DNA of 38,842 nt, taken from assembly GCA_012729675.1 (NCBI GenBank), contig JAAYCR010000037.1:1-38842 (forward strand), read 5' to 3'. Position 1 is the first letter of the stretch. Each line of letters starts with the position of its first letter. The DNA is from Phycisphaerae bacterium (lineage in GTDB: Bacteria > Planctomycetota > Phycisphaerae > Sedimentisphaerales > Anaerohalosphaeraceae). The notes under the pieces are model-generated. The model saw only the letters and a list, made by a program, of their open reading frames with translations, was not told the DNA's origin and did not search any database. The position numbers were made by a program, and so were the translations under genes. This document shows, in pieces, positions 8,081 through 17,250 of this stretch.

Positions 8081-8986
8081 TTAAAATTGTGTCACTTTTC
8101 GCAGCATATCAAACCGCTCATCGATCATCTCACGCGTTGCCGACTGGATGCCGTAAATCGAAAAATCCCCGATGGCAAACGAGGCCGTGACCGTCCCATA
8201 GACCATCGCGTTGCGCAGGCTGATCAGATCGACCGTTCCCGCCTGCGCCAGATACCCCATCAGGCCGCCGGCAAACGAATCGCCCGCGCCCGTCGGATCG
8301 ATCACCACCGGCGTCGGATACGCCGGCAGTAGAAAGATATCGCCCTGCGCGTCATACATCATCGCGCCATGTTCGCCCTTTTTAATAATCACGACACGCG
8401 GGCCAAGATCGAGAATTTTTTTAGCCGCCGTGATCAGATTCCGCTGGCCGGTCAGCAACTTGGCCTCGCCTTCGTTTAAAACCAGCAGATCGATTCGATC
8501 CAGCAGATCGAGCAAGTCGTCCTTTTCGGTCACGATCCAGTGATTCATCGTATCGGCGGCCACAAACGTCGGCGAGCCGAATTGTTCAAGCAGTTGTATC
8601 TGCAGCAACGGCGCCGTATTGGCCAAAAACACAAACTCGCAGTCCCGGTAGCTGTCCGGCACACTCGGCGGCGCCTCGGCCAGCACGTTCAGCTCCACCG
8701 CATCCGTACGGGCCTCGTTCATATCGCCTTCATACGAACCGGCCCAGCGAAACGTCTTGCTGCCTTTGCGCAGCTCAAGGCCTTCCAAATCCACATCACG
8801 ACCACGAAACGTCTCCGCAAGGTCAAACGGGCAATCGCCGCCGACAACGCCGAGAAACTTGACCTTCGCAAAATGGCTCGCACTCATCGAAAAATGCACC
8901 GCCGAGCCGCCCAGACATTCTTTATTATATCCATACGGCGTACGAACTGTATCAATCCCGATCGAACCGGTAACCAGTAATGACAT
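8081..8986 (-). CDS. PfkB-family sugar/nucleoside kinase
   Basis: This 301-residue ribokinase-fold kinase phosphorylates a sugar or nucleoside hydroxyl with ATP. The N-terminal glycine signature is visible (LGGSAVHFSMSASHF, then GVVGGD), and the C-terminal PfkB signature with its catalytic Asp is DPTGAGDSFAGGLMGYL (about residues 225-241). An NEGEA motif typical of the subfamily lies near residue 153. The substrate cannot be read from sequence; adenosine-kinase-like and fructokinase-like members share these motifs. The gene lies between gltX and thpR on the same strand, with a gap of about 24 nt to gltX, so cotranscription is likely. Confidence 0.88.
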   Translation of the reverse strand: MSLLVTGSIGIDTVRTPYGYNKECLGGSAVHFSMSASHFAKVKFLGVVGGDCPFDLAETFRGRDVDLEGLELRKGSKTFRWAGSYEGDMNEARTDAVELNVLAEAPPSVPDSYRDCEFVFLANTAPLLQIQLLEQFGSPTFVAADTMNHWIVTEKDDLLDLLDRIDLLVLNEGEAKLLTGQRNLITAAKKILDLGPRVVIIKKGEHGAMMYDAQGDIFLLPAYPTPVVIDPTGAGDSFAGGLMGYLAQAGTVDLISLRNAMVYGTVTASFAIGDFSIYGIQSATREMIDERFDMLRKVTQF

Positions 8987-9010
8987 CCATGTTCTCCCAA
9001 TTTATCCTTG

Positions 9011-10630
9011 TTATTGAAATTGTTTCAGTGTTCGTTCAATCCGCGCCAGCGTCCGTGGCAGGCCGAGCATCTCGACCGCCTCAAAAATCGGCGGGCTGAT
9101 CGTCGTGCCCGTGATCGCCACCCGCAGCGGCTGGGCGACCTTGCCCAAACCGACCTGCTTTTCCTCGGCCAGCGACCGCAGCATTGCTTCAATCGATTCC
9201 GGCGTCAGCGGCTCCAGCGCCGCCAGACGCTTGCCGACCTCGGCCAGTATGGCCAGCCCGTCGCTCTTGAGCAACACTTTTTGGACTGCCGCCAAATCAT
9301 ACGCAAATGCATCATCGGCTATATAAGCGAACCGCGTCTTTTGCTCGATCTGTTCCAGCGTTCGCGCGCCTTCGTTCATCGTGATAATTCGCGCCAGCAT
9401 TGCATCATCCGCCGCCGCGACCGGCGACCGGACTTCGTTCAGATACGCCCGAAAATGCTTAACCAGCGTTGCCTTCGGCACGCGCTTGAGGTATTCAGTA
9501 TTGAACGCGAGCAGCTTGGCACGGTCAAACAGGCTGTTGCTCTTGCCCACCCGCGACAGATCAAACGCCGCGATCAGCTCATCCCGATCCATAATCTCCC
9601 GCCCATCGCCAGGATTCCACCCGAGCAGCGCCAAAAAGTTCACCATCGTCTCCGGCAGATACCCGCTGCGGAAAAAGTCCAGCACATTGATCTCCGGCAG
9701 ATGCACCCCCAAAACCGCCGCCATCGCGTCTATCGCGGGCATATCCGGCGTGCTTTCGCCGTCCAAAAACGCTTCCAACTCCGCGGCGCTTAGCCCCCCC
9801 CCCGCTGCCAGTTCCGCCTTATCCACATCGCCGACCGCTTTGATCGCCTTCACGAGTGCCTTAGGCCGCTCGCGCTTACTGAGCTTGCCGCCCGTTTCAC
9901 TGACTGTAACCGACATGTGGGCGTACTGCGGAATGCGAAACGCCATCGCCTTTTGCAATAGCTGGTGGTTGGGTGTATTCATCAGGTGTTCCTGGCCGCG
10001 AATGACATGCGTGACGCCCATCAACTCATCATCGACCACCACCGCGAAATGATACGTCGGAAACCCATCGCTTTTCTGGATCACAAAATCGCCGATCTGC
10101 CCCGGCTCGAACGACACACTGCCGCGAATGATATCCTCAATCACAATCGGCTCATCGGCATCCACCGCAAACCGCACCGTCACCGGCCGCCCTTCGGCAC
10201 GGGCGTTTGCCACCTCGGCCGCATCCGGAAACCGCTCCGGCCGCGGATAGAGGTTATTCGACTTGTTCGCCTCGGCCTTGTCCCGCAGCGCAAGCAGCTC
10301 ATCGGTCGTATCAAAGCAGTAATACGCCTTGCCCGCGTCCAGCAATTGTTGTATGTATTTGTCGTAAATCTCCCGCCGCTCGGATTGGAGATACGGCCCG
10401 TGCGGCCCGCCCACATCCGGCCCTTCATCCCAGTCAATCCCCAGCCACCGCAGATCATCCAACACCTGCTGCATGGCTGTGGGGGTATTGCGCTTCAGGT
10501 CGGTATCCTCTATGCGCAGCAAAAATTTACCGCCCATCCGCCGCGCCAACAGCCAGTTAAACAGAGCCGTCCGAGCGCCGCCGACATGCAGATATCCGGT
10601 CGGTGAAGGTGCAAACCGAGTTACAATCAT
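9011..10630 (-). CDS. gltX: Glutamate-tRNA ligase
   Basis: Class I synthetase that charges tRNA-Glu. The HIGH-type motif is GYLHVGGAR (residues 12-20), with EDTD following at 41-44, and the KMSKS-type motif is KLSKR (249-253). At 539 residues it is longer than the usual 465-500. The surplus is an insertion of roughly 55 residues (about 256-313) between KLSKR and the NVLDFFRSGYLPE segment that normally follows almost at once. The insertion is Ala-rich (KAELAAGGGLSAAELEAF). The ATG follows AAGGAC, and a promoter candidate lies directly upstream. Whether it is discriminating or also charges tRNA-Gln cannot be judged here; no gatCAB genes lie in the window. Confidence 0.94.
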   Translation of the reverse strand: MIVTRFAPSPTGYLHVGGARTALFNWLLARRMGGKFLLRIEDTDLKRNTPTAMQQVLDDLRWLGIDWDEGPDVGGPHGPYLQSERREIYDKYIQQLLDAGKAYYCFDTTDELLALRDKAEANKSNNLYPRPERFPDAAEVANARAEGRPVTVRFAVDADEPIVIEDIIRGSVSFEPGQIGDFVIQKSDGFPTYHFAVVVDDELMGVTHVIRGQEHLMNTPNHQLLQKAMAFRIPQYAHMSVTVSETGGKLSKRERPKALVKAIKAVGDVDKAELAAGGGLSAAELEAFLDGESTPDMPAIDAMAAVLGVHLPEINVLDFFRSGYLPETMVNFLALLGWNPGDGREIMDRDELIAAFDLSRVGKSNSLFDRAKLLAFNTEYLKRVPKATLVKHFRAYLNEVRSPVAAADDAMLARIITMNEGARTLEQIEQKTRFAYIADDAFAYDLAAVQKVLLKSDGLAILAEVGKRLAALEPLTPESIEAMLRSLAEEKQVGLGKVAQPLRVAITGTTISPPIFEAVEMLGLPRTLARIERTLKQFQ

Positions 10631-10649
10631 TAAACGTCCTTATTATGGC

Positions 10650-10678
10650 ATCAGATTAGAAACAGAGAGTGTACTCAA
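10650..10678 (-). promoter_or_regulatory. Probable gltX promoter
   Basis: On the minus strand TTGAGT (10678-10673), a 17-nt spacer and TCTGAT (10655-10650) precede the gltX start by about 20 nt, implying a short leader that contains the AAGGAC ribosome-binding site. Confidence 0.5.
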
Positions 10679-11130
10679 GGGATTGGAAATAGTCAAGAAT
10701 GTGATGAAGTTTTCGGGACGGTCACATGCTTGCTGTCGCACTTCCATCTCTTCGAAGGGATCAAGTGCTTTCAAAATGACATTAAGTCATTGCTATATAA
10801 CAGGTTATAGTATATTTCAACGATCTCATCTGTCAACCGCATAAATCATATAAGTCAATTTCATATAGATAGTTATATCCTATTTCGACCCCGTCGGCCT
10901 TTTGACGGCGGCATCAATGCTAAAGTAATTTATTAAAACTCATTTGCGCTGTAGTATTAAATGCACTCGTTATGTGTAAGGGAGAAGGCCGGGTCGCCGG
11001 TGATTATCCTGTTGTTTTGATAAAATTCTGTATTATTTTGTGGAATCGGTTAAAATGGGTGACTGATTTGGTGTTATTTTGCGACTATTTGAATAAAGGT
11101 TAAAAACCCGCTGACCGGCGGAAAAAATAG
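10679..11130. other. AT-rich divergent intergenic region, no gene seen
   Basis: About 450 nt separate the divergent gltX and SpoIIE-phosphatase genes. A 6-bp hairpin (AATGAC 10776-10781 with GTCATT 10787-10792) and AT-rich stretches are visible. No ORF with coding character and no confident promoter for the plus-strand gene was found. Confidence 0.6.
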
Positions 11131-12432
11131 ATGATGGAAGAAGTGGACAAACAAAGTTACCTTGAAGAGGAAATCTATCAGATTTCCACGCTGGCGGCTG
11201 GGAATTTTGCGCTGCCGGTGGTACTAGACCGTCTGGCCGCAGCGGCAGTGCGCGTGACCAATACGACCGCCTGCTCGATGCGGCTGCTGGATGAAGAGGC
11301 CGGGGATCTGAAGATGCGCAGCACCTACGGCCTGAGCGAGGCCTATCGCAACAAGGGGCCGGTGACCAAGGACGAGCCGGTGATCCGCGAGGCGTTCGAG
11401 GGCAAGGCGGTGGTGCTGGACGATATGCGGATCGATTCGCGGGTGCAGTACCGTGAGGCGTCGATTAAAGAAGGGCTGATCAGTCAGTTGACAGTCGGGA
11501 TGTTCTTTCACGACAAGCCTATCGGCGTGTTGCGGCTGTACAGTCCGGAGCCGGCGCGGTTTGACGAGGACGCCATCCGCATCGCCCGACTGGTCGCCAG
11601 CCAGTGCGCCATCGCCATCACCAATGCCCGGCTGTATAATGAGGCGCTCGAGGGGGCGCGCATGGCCGAGCAGATGCGGCTGGCGGGCATTATCCAGCGG
11701 CGAATGATTCCGGAAAAGGCCCCGTGTATGTGCGGGCTGGACGTGGCGGCGGTGTATCGGCCTTGCTATGAGATCGGCGGCGACCTTTACGATTTTCTTC
11801 AGGCCGACGATCATACGCTGGTGACAGGGATTGCCGACGTCATCGGAAAGGGCGTACCGGCAGCGATAATGATGAGTATGTTCCGCGGCACGATGCGGGC
11901 GAATGCCGACGGCGGCTACGGGCGGCACTCGATGGAAGAGATTATCCATAAGCTCAACGCGGTGGCGTGCAACGAATGCAAGGACGGCGAGTTTATCACG
12001 CTGTTTATCGCGCGGATCGATACCAGGGCCAACACACTGACGTACTGCAACTGCGGGCACGAGCCGGGGGTGCTGCTGCGCAGCGGCGACGTACACGAGC
12101 TGAACGAAGGCGGACTGGTGCTGGGCATTACGCAGAATACGCATTACAGCATTCAGACGGTGCCGTTTGAGCAGGAGGATTGCCTGCTGATGTACACCGA
12201 CGGGCTGATCGACGCGATGAACTTTGACGGCCGGATATGGGGACGCGACCGGCTGATGGAACTGCTGCGCAACAATCCGACGACCAGCGCCGAATACCTG
12301 CTGCGCAACATTCTGGGCTATCGGCGGCGGTTTGTGGGGCTGGCCAGCCAGACCGACGACACAAGCATTGTGGCCGTGCGTCGCGATGTCAACGCCAACC
12401 CCCACGGCCTGGACTGCGGCTGCCATAAATGA
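11131..12432 (+). CDS. GAF-SpoIIE (RsbU-like) PP2C phosphatase
   Basis: This 433-residue soluble regulator has a GAF domain (about residues 20-170), a short helical linker, and a SpoIIE/RsbU-type PP2C phosphatase domain (about 200-425). The phosphatase motifs are visible: GGDLYDF (metal-binding Asp), GKGVPAA, a conserved CGHEPG segment, YTDGL and the final DDTSIVAVR. Such enzymes dephosphorylate STAS anti-sigma-factor antagonists and so release sigma factors or other outputs; the GAF domain would sense a small ligand or redox state. A STAS protein is encoded at 36559-36894 and is a possible, untested partner. The two adjacent ATG codons (11131, 11134) lack a strong Shine-Dalgarno. The C-terminus is Cys/His-containing (GLDCGCHK), which is odd but short. 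Confidence 0.9.
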   Translation: MMEEVDKQSYLEEEIYQISTLAAGNFALPVVLDRLAAAAVRVTNTTACSMRLLDEEAGDLKMRSTYGLSEAYRNKGPVTKDEPVIREAFEGKAVVLDDMRIDSRVQYREASIKEGLISQLTVGMFFHDKPIGVLRLYSPEPARFDEDAIRIARLVASQCAIAITNARLYNEALEGARMAEQMRLAGIIQRRMIPEKAPCMCGLDVAAVYRPCYEIGGDLYDFLQADDHTLVTGIADVIGKGVPAAIMMSMFRGTMRANADGGYGRHSMEEIIHKLNAVACNECKDGEFITLFIARIDTRANTLTYCNCGHEPGVLLRSGDVHELNEGGLVLGITQNTHYSIQTVPFEQEDCLLMYTDGLIDAMNFDGRIWGRDRLMELLRNNPTTSAEYLLRNILGYRRRFVGLASQTDDTSIVAVRRDVNANPHGLDCGCHK

Positions 12433-12730
12433 TCCCCTTGGGATTCAAATGGGCAACGGGGGCGACAAGCGCAACCAGAAATTATTTTGATGGGCAGTAT
12501 CACGAAAACGAATCAAGCCCCGGAAAAGGACTTGCGATCACAAAACCGGGGGCGTAAGGGGTGGCTTTTTTTGGTGGGGTTGGTTTTTGGTTTGTGGAGG
12601 CCGTTGCGGCCGTGCCGGAAAAATCCATCCGCAACGGTGCGACGGCAAGCGACAGTGTCCTTGTGTATTAAACCGCCCTCAAACTCACGCCGCTCATGGA
12701 GATACTGGGGCGTTTTCTGGCGAAAACCGC
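12433..12730. other. Intergenic region with one long hairpin
   Basis: No gene is supported between the phosphatase and recQ. CCGTTGCGG (12601-12609) and CCGCAACGG (12629-12637) form a perfect 9-bp stem around a 19-nt loop. It is not followed by a T-run, so it is not a classical terminator. Confidence 0.5.
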
Positions 12731-12758
12731 TTGAACTTAGAGGCGTTTTGCGTAGGAT
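12731..12758 (+). promoter_or_regulatory. Probable recQ promoter
   Basis: TTGAAC, a 16-nt spacer and TAGGAT lie so close to the recQ ATG (12768) that transcription would start about 3 nt before it, suggesting a nearly leaderless mRNA. Confidence 0.45.
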
Positions 12759-12767
12759 ACAGCGATT

Positions 12768-14558
12768 ATGTTGACGGCCGTTCAAAATGCGATGCGTCGG
12801 TACTGGGGCTACGAGCGTTTCCTCCCGTTGCAGCAGGAGGCGATGACGTGCATCGTCCAAAAGCGCGACTCAGTGGTCGTTCTGCCGACCGGCGGGGGCA
12901 AGTCCCTGTGCTTTCAGGCTCCGGCCGCGACGCTGCCGGGGCTGGCGGTGGTGGTTTCACCTTTGATTGCCCTGATGAAAGATCAGGTGGACGCCCTGAC
13001 GGCCTGCGGCGTACCGGCGGCTAGGCTGGACAGCTCCCTGTCGCCGTCGCAGCAGCGGCAGGTCTTTACCGCCATCGGCAGCAAGACGCTCAAATTGCTG
13101 TATCTGTCGCCCGAACGGCTGCTGAGCAACGGGTTTATCGATTCGCTCAAGGAGGTCGAGCTGTCGTTTATCGCCATCGACGAGGCACACTGCGTCAGTA
13201 TGTGGGGGCATGACTTTCGGCCGGAGTATCGGCAGTTGGGGCAGCTCAAGCAGGTGTTCCCAAACACAGTGATTGCCGCCTACACCGCCACCGCCACCGA
13301 ACAGGTACGCAATGATATTGCCGAACAATTACGCCTCAAATCGCCGGCGATGCTGGTCGGGTCGTTTGACCGCCCCAACCTCATCTATAAAGTCCAGCCG
13401 CGGAGCAACATCAACCGGCAGGTCTGCGAGGTGCTGGATCGCCACAAAAACGAATCCGGCGTGATCTACTGCATCCGCCGAAAAGACGTCGATCAACTCT
13501 GCGCCGAGCTGAATCAGCGCGGCCACAATGCCGCCCCCTATCACGCCGGGATGAACGACGAGCAGCGCAAATACAACCAGGAGCAATTCATCACCGAAAA
13601 AGTGGATATCATCGTCGCCACGGTCGCCTTCGGGATGGGCATCGACAAGTCCAACGTGCGGTACGTGATTCACACGGGGATGCCCAAATCGCTGGAGCAT
13701 TATCAGCAGGAAAGCGGCCGGGCCGGACGTGATGGGCTGGAGGCCGAGTGCATCCTTTTTTATTCCGGCGGCGATTACGGCCTCTGGCAGCGACTGATGA
13801 GCGATTCGCCCCCCGAGGCGCAAAAGATTGCCAATGCCAAGCTCGGCGGAATGTATCAATACTGCACCGGCGGGCTGTGCCGACACCAGGCAATCCTGCG
13901 CTATTTCGGGCAGGATTTGGACAAGGGCAATTGCAGCGCCTGCGATGTATGTCTGGGCGATTTGGAAATTGTTAAAGACCCATTGATCATTTCCCAGAAG
14001 ATTCTGTCCTGCATCGCTCGACTTGAGCAAAAGTTCGGCGCAGGATACACGGTTCGTGTATTGAGAGGGTCTGAGGATCAGCGTATCGTCCAAGGCGGTC
14101 ACAATCAGCTGAGCACTTATGGTTTACTGAAAGAGCACCCCCGCACGACGATTCATAGTTGGATCGAACAGCTTGCCGGGCAGGACTGTATCGCCAAGAT
14201 CGGGGAATACAAGGTTCTGACGCTCACCCCGAAGGGCTGGACAGTGCTCAAGGGCCAGCACACCCCGCGGTTGTTTGAACCGGCACACAAACCGGCCAAA
14301 GTATCCAAAGTTGCCGCCGATTCATGGGAGGGCGTCGATCGCGGGTTGTTTGAGGCCTTGCGTGCGCTGCGCAAACGGCTCGCCGCCAAAAGCCGCCTGC
14401 CAGCCTATCTGGTCTTTGATGATGCGTCGCTCCGCAATATGGCACGCAAACGTCCCTCCACACATGAGGCACTGTTGAATGTTCGCGGCGTCGGCGACAA
14501 GAAATGCAGACAATACGGCCAAGCCATCCTTGAGGTGATCGGCGACTATTGCCGCTAA
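12768..14558 (+). CDS. recQ: ATP-dependent DNA helicase RecQ
   Basis: Superfamily 2 3'-5' helicase of recombination and replication-fork repair, 596 residues, close to bacterial RecQ length. Visible helicase motifs are Walker A LPTGGGKSL (about 38-46), DEAH within IDEAHCVSMWGHDFRPEY, TATAT (motif III) and QESGRAGRDG (motif VI). A zinc-binding cluster follows (CTGGLCRH, then CSACDVC, about 365-395), then a winged-helix RQC region, and an HRDC domain at the C-terminus (about 520-596, LRALRKRLAAKSRLPAYLVF). The ATG at 12768 has only a distant AGGA, and a promoter hexamer pair ends 9 nt upstream. It stands alone, about 335 nt after the phosphatase gene and convergent with the prenyltransferase gene. 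Confidence 0.96.
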   Translation: MLTAVQNAMRRYWGYERFLPLQQEAMTCIVQKRDSVVVLPTGGGKSLCFQAPAATLPGLAVVVSPLIALMKDQVDALTACGVPAARLDSSLSPSQQRQVFTAIGSKTLKLLYLSPERLLSNGFIDSLKEVELSFIAIDEAHCVSMWGHDFRPEYRQLGQLKQVFPNTVIAAYTATATEQVRNDIAEQLRLKSPAMLVGSFDRPNLIYKVQPRSNINRQVCEVLDRHKNESGVIYCIRRKDVDQLCAELNQRGHNAAPYHAGMNDEQRKYNQEQFITEKVDIIVATVAFGMGIDKSNVRYVIHTGMPKSLEHYQQESGRAGRDGLEAECILFYSGGDYGLWQRLMSDSPPEAQKIANAKLGGMYQYCTGGLCRHQAILRYFGQDLDKGNCSACDVCLGDLEIVKDPLIISQKILSCIARLEQKFGAGYTVRVLRGSEDQRIVQGGHNQLSTYGLLKEHPRTTIHSWIEQLAGQDCIAKIGEYKVLTLTPKGWTVLKGQHTPRLFEPAHKPAKVSKVAADSWEGVDRGLFEALRALRKRLAAKSRLPAYLVFDDASLRNMARKRPSTHEALLNVRGVGDKKCRQYGQAILEVIGDYCR

Positions 14559-14851
14559 CCCGCCTCGGTGCCGGAACATTACAGCGATGGACCGCCGTGC
14601 CTGCCGTCAACAGGGTACAAGCGACCGGACATATTCGGATAGCGAATGTATCACGTTAAGACGGCGGCAACAAAGATATTATTGCACAAAACAGCCCGAA
14701 TTGGAACAATAATCGACATTGAAGAGCTCTTCCCCCGCAGGCGTCGCCGAATAAGAATTGTGACCGGTTCAACGCAGACAACCATCGCCCCTGACGCCTT
14801 AATCGCTGACTCGGTCCCTCTTTTGTGCAAAAATCACATTAGCTGGGGTAC

Positions 14852-15781
14852 TCAAAACAGATATTCCAACACCACCGAAATAATCAACAACACGCCGAAC
14901 AGAAGATGCACTTGAGCGGACCGGACGTCGATGTCGGCCAGTTCGTTTGACTGTTCGGGCGGGGTTTGCAGGACGCGGCGAACATTTCGCCGGGCCAGCG
15001 GCTCGGTCAAAAACACCAGCAGCGACCAGACCGGCAACATCCTCGTCGCCCACAAAATCAGCACCAGCCCATAGGCCGCAACCACCAGCGACGCATACTC
15101 GGCCCGCGCCCACCGACGCCCCAAGACGCCGGCCGTGGTTTTGACGCCCGCGGTCGCATCGTGCGCGATATCCCGCAGATTGTTGCCGCTCAAGATCGAC
15201 GCCACCAGGCACCCCACCGGCAGGGACGCGGCAATCGACTGCCATGACCACCGCTCCGTCAGCACAAAAAAACTGCCGACCACCATCAGTGGCCCCATCA
15301 TCAGAAAGACACTTGCATCCCCAAGCCCGTAATACTTGTACTGCACCGGCGCGGCGGTATAAAAAAATCCCGCCGCCAGCCCCGCCACTCCAATCGCCAG
15401 GATCGGCCAGCCGTGGATTGCCACAAAGACCAGCCCCACCGCCGCTGTCGCCGCAAACGCCCCCAGCCCCGCCAGCAAGACCTGCCCCGGCGGCAGCAAA
15501 CCATCCACCAGGACACGGCTGGAACCGAAAGTGTCAGCACGATCTACCCCCTTGCGAAAATCAAAGTAATCGTTGATCAGATTTGTTGCGGAGTGAATCA
15601 GCAGCGAGGCCAGAACCACCAGCGGAAACAACCCCCATCGCACATCTGTATCGCCCCCCAGCGCCAGCGCCGCCCCCAAAAACACCGGCACCATCGACGC
15701 CGTAAACGCAAACGGCCGCACCGCCTGCAGCCATATTCGCCAAGACGGCCGAGGCCGAACACTGTGTTGATCGTCGTTCAT
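14852..15781 (-). CDS. MenA-like UbiA-family prenyltransferase
   Basis: Polytopic membrane enzyme (309 residues, about eight or nine hydrophobic segments) of the UbiA superfamily. The first Asp-rich, Mg-diphosphate-binding motif is NLINDYFDFRKGVDRAD and the second is NNLRDIAHDATAGVKT. These and the overall pattern fit 1,4-dihydroxy-2-naphthoate polyprenyltransferase (menaquinone synthesis), but other UbiA members cannot be excluded because no men gene is nearby. ATG 15781 has GGGAG 5 nt upstream and overlaps (ATGA) the stop of a 32-codon upstream ORF that opens with the same residues, MNDDQ. In-frame starts further upstream (to 15850) would read through the palindrome and are unlikely. Confidence 0.85.
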   Translation of the reverse strand: MNDDQHSVRPRPSWRIWLQAVRPFAFTASMVPVFLGAALALGGDTDVRWGLFPLVVLASLLIHSATNLINDYFDFRKGVDRADTFGSSRVLVDGLLPPGQVLLAGLGAFAATAAVGLVFVAIHGWPILAIGVAGLAAGFFYTAAPVQYKYYGLGDASVFLMMGPLMVVGSFFVLTERWSWQSIAASLPVGCLVASILSGNNLRDIAHDATAGVKTTAGVLGRRWARAEYASLVVAAYGLVLILWATRMLPVWSLLVFLTEPLARRNVRRVLQTPPEQSNELADIDVRSAQVHLLFGVLLIISVVLEYLF

Positions 15782-15876
15782 AAACGCTCCCAAACCCTCA
15801 ATTGAGTTTCGACGATTTCCCATCGGTCTGCTGCGCAGAGCCGATGCCACCCAATCGCGTTTTGATCGTCGTTCAT
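15778..15876 (-). CDS. Possible 32-aa leader ORF upstream of the prenyltransferase
   Basis: ATG 15876 is preceded by GGAG and opens with MNDDQ, identical to the start of the prenyltransferase 95 nt downstream. The ORF ends in a TGA that overlaps the downstream ATG (ATGA), an arrangement that allows translational coupling. Between the duplicated starts lies an imperfect palindrome (CATCGG/CCGATG arms, 15821-15846). It looks like a duplication of leader plus start codon around a palindrome. Function as a leader peptide is speculative. Confidence 0.3.
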   Translation of the reverse strand: MNDDQNAIGWHRLCAADRWEIVETQLRVWERL

Positions 15877-15898
15877 CAAAACTCCAAGATCGTTAATG

Positions 15899-15975
15899 AG
15901 TTTTTAGTTTTGAGTTATGAGTTTTGAGTTATACTACGAACTACGAACTACGAACTACGAACTAAAAACTATTTC
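15899..15975. repeat. Long heptamer array between truD and the prenyltransferase leader
   Basis: In one uninterrupted 7-nt register: AGTTTTG, AGTTATG, AGTTTTG, AGTTATA (15906-15933), then four copies of CTACGAA (15934-15961), then CTAAAAA and CTATTT. Two motif families are joined without loss of register. The last unit supplies the TAG stop of truD (15969-15971). Confidence 0.9.
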
Positions 15976-17240
15976 GTCAACTCCCGCAGCAGCGTCGTCG
16001 CATAACAACCGCTGGGCAGCTCGAACCGCAATTGCAGATAGTCGCCGTGTTCGTCGCTGCCGGAAGTCACGTCGGCGCCCTTCGGCTGAAACCGCAACGG
16101 CCGTCGCCCGCCCCGCCCGCCGTAATGCTTGAGCCACTGCAAATCCTCAATGTTCAACTGCAGCGCCTCGATCAGCGGCTGCTCATACACCGCCGCCGCG
16201 TCGGTCAACTCCGCCATTCGCGAACCCGTCAGCGGCCCGGTCGGGCTGATCTCAAACCGGTCGCAGCGCGGCTGCTCAACCGCCGCATCCTCCACGCGAA
16301 AACACGCCCCGTTGTCATGCTTGTACGCCATGTCGCCGTTGAACAGTCTGTCAATATGCGGCATGCGCCTGACCAGCACGCGGTTGAACAACTCCGATTG
16401 CCAGGCCGCGACAAACAGCCCCATCAACTGCCGGTCAAACCGCAAAAACGCCTGCTCAAAATCTCCCTCTTCGCGCATCAAATCCTTCAGGGCATACCGG
16501 TGATCCCGAAAATTCGGCAGCCACGTCTCGTAAGCGGCCTTGTAATCGCCCTGCTCGTACAGCGTCCGCGCCTTGATGAACACCTCCTCAGTGTCCAGCT
16601 CCGGCCGCCCCAGCAGCATATCGAAAAACCCCTTATAATCTCGCTTGACCGCCTTCAACCCCAAAATGTGCGTGTCCTGCCGATACCCGAACCGCTGCGG
16701 CCCGAAATAGTTCGGCACGCCCACCCGCACCAGCGTTTCCATCACGTCCTGTGCCCGCGCAAGCGCCTCGTCCGTCGACACGTTCAGATTGCGAACGCGC
16801 AGTTTGAAGCGGTTGCCCGCCAGATGGCCGATCTTGAGCTTGTTCTCATGCCGACGCACATCCAGCACGCGGATCGCCCGTGATCGGTATGCTTCTACCT
16901 TTTCCGGATCGACATGCTCCATGGAAATCCACTGCCGCGTCACCGCCCGCGCATCCTTGCGCCCGGCGTACCCTACGTCGATGCGCCGCACGCCCACCCG
17001 CCGCGCAATCTCGGAAATCGCATCGGTCGTGGTCATATTGCGCTTTTCGATCAGCGCAAAGACATGCGTCCCTTCGCCGGACAAGGGGTATTGCGGAATT
17101 TCCTCCACAAAAAAATCTTCGGGAACCGTCTTGATCGCGCCGCCGACGCCGGGGATATCCTGCGTCAAATACGGCAAGCCCGCCTCAATCGCCCCGCTGT
17201 CGCTGTCGGATGGAGTCGAAATGTGTTTGCGTTTGCTCAT
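15969..17240 (-). CDS. truD: tRNA pseudouridine(13) synthase TruD
   Basis: TruD-family pseudouridine synthase that modifies U13 of tRNA. The start ATG 17240 gives 423 aa and an N-terminus rich in Ser/Asp before LPYLTQDIPGVGGAIKTVPEDFFVEEIP, the usual TruD opening. The catalytic Asp lies in the conserved GYAGRKDARA segment, followed by the PNYFGPQRFG motif of the insertion domain. The sequence resembles archaeal-type TruD (long, with the TTTDAISEIAR segment). The frame stays open up to ATG 17396, only 2 nt past the yraN stop, but those 52 extra codons are almost all 9-nt repeats, so I treat them as spacer. Neither start has a good Shine-Dalgarno. Confidence 0.9.
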   Translation of the reverse strand: MSKRKHISTPSDSDSGAIEAGLPYLTQDIPGVGGAIKTVPEDFFVEEIPQYPLSGEGTHVFALIEKRNMTTTDAISEIARRVGVRRIDVGYAGRKDARAVTRQWISMEHVDPEKVEAYRSRAIRVLDVRRHENKLKIGHLAGNRFKLRVRNLNVSTDEALARAQDVMETLVRVGVPNYFGPQRFGYRQDTHILGLKAVKRDYKGFFDMLLGRPELDTEEVFIKARTLYEQGDYKAAYETWLPNFRDHRYALKDLMREEGDFEQAFLRFDRQLMGLFVAAWQSELFNRVLVRRMPHIDRLFNGDMAYKHDNGACFRVEDAAVEQPRCDRFEISPTGPLTGSRMAELTDAAAVYEQPLIEALQLNIEDLQWLKHYGGRGGRRPLRFQPKGADVTSGSDEHGDYLQLRFELPSGCYATTLLRELTK

Positions 17241-17250
17241 TTTTGTTTTG

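Noticed and set aside
12541-12600. G-rich stretch with T-runs after the phosphatase gene as a terminator
   Set aside because: No complementary stem precedes the T-run.
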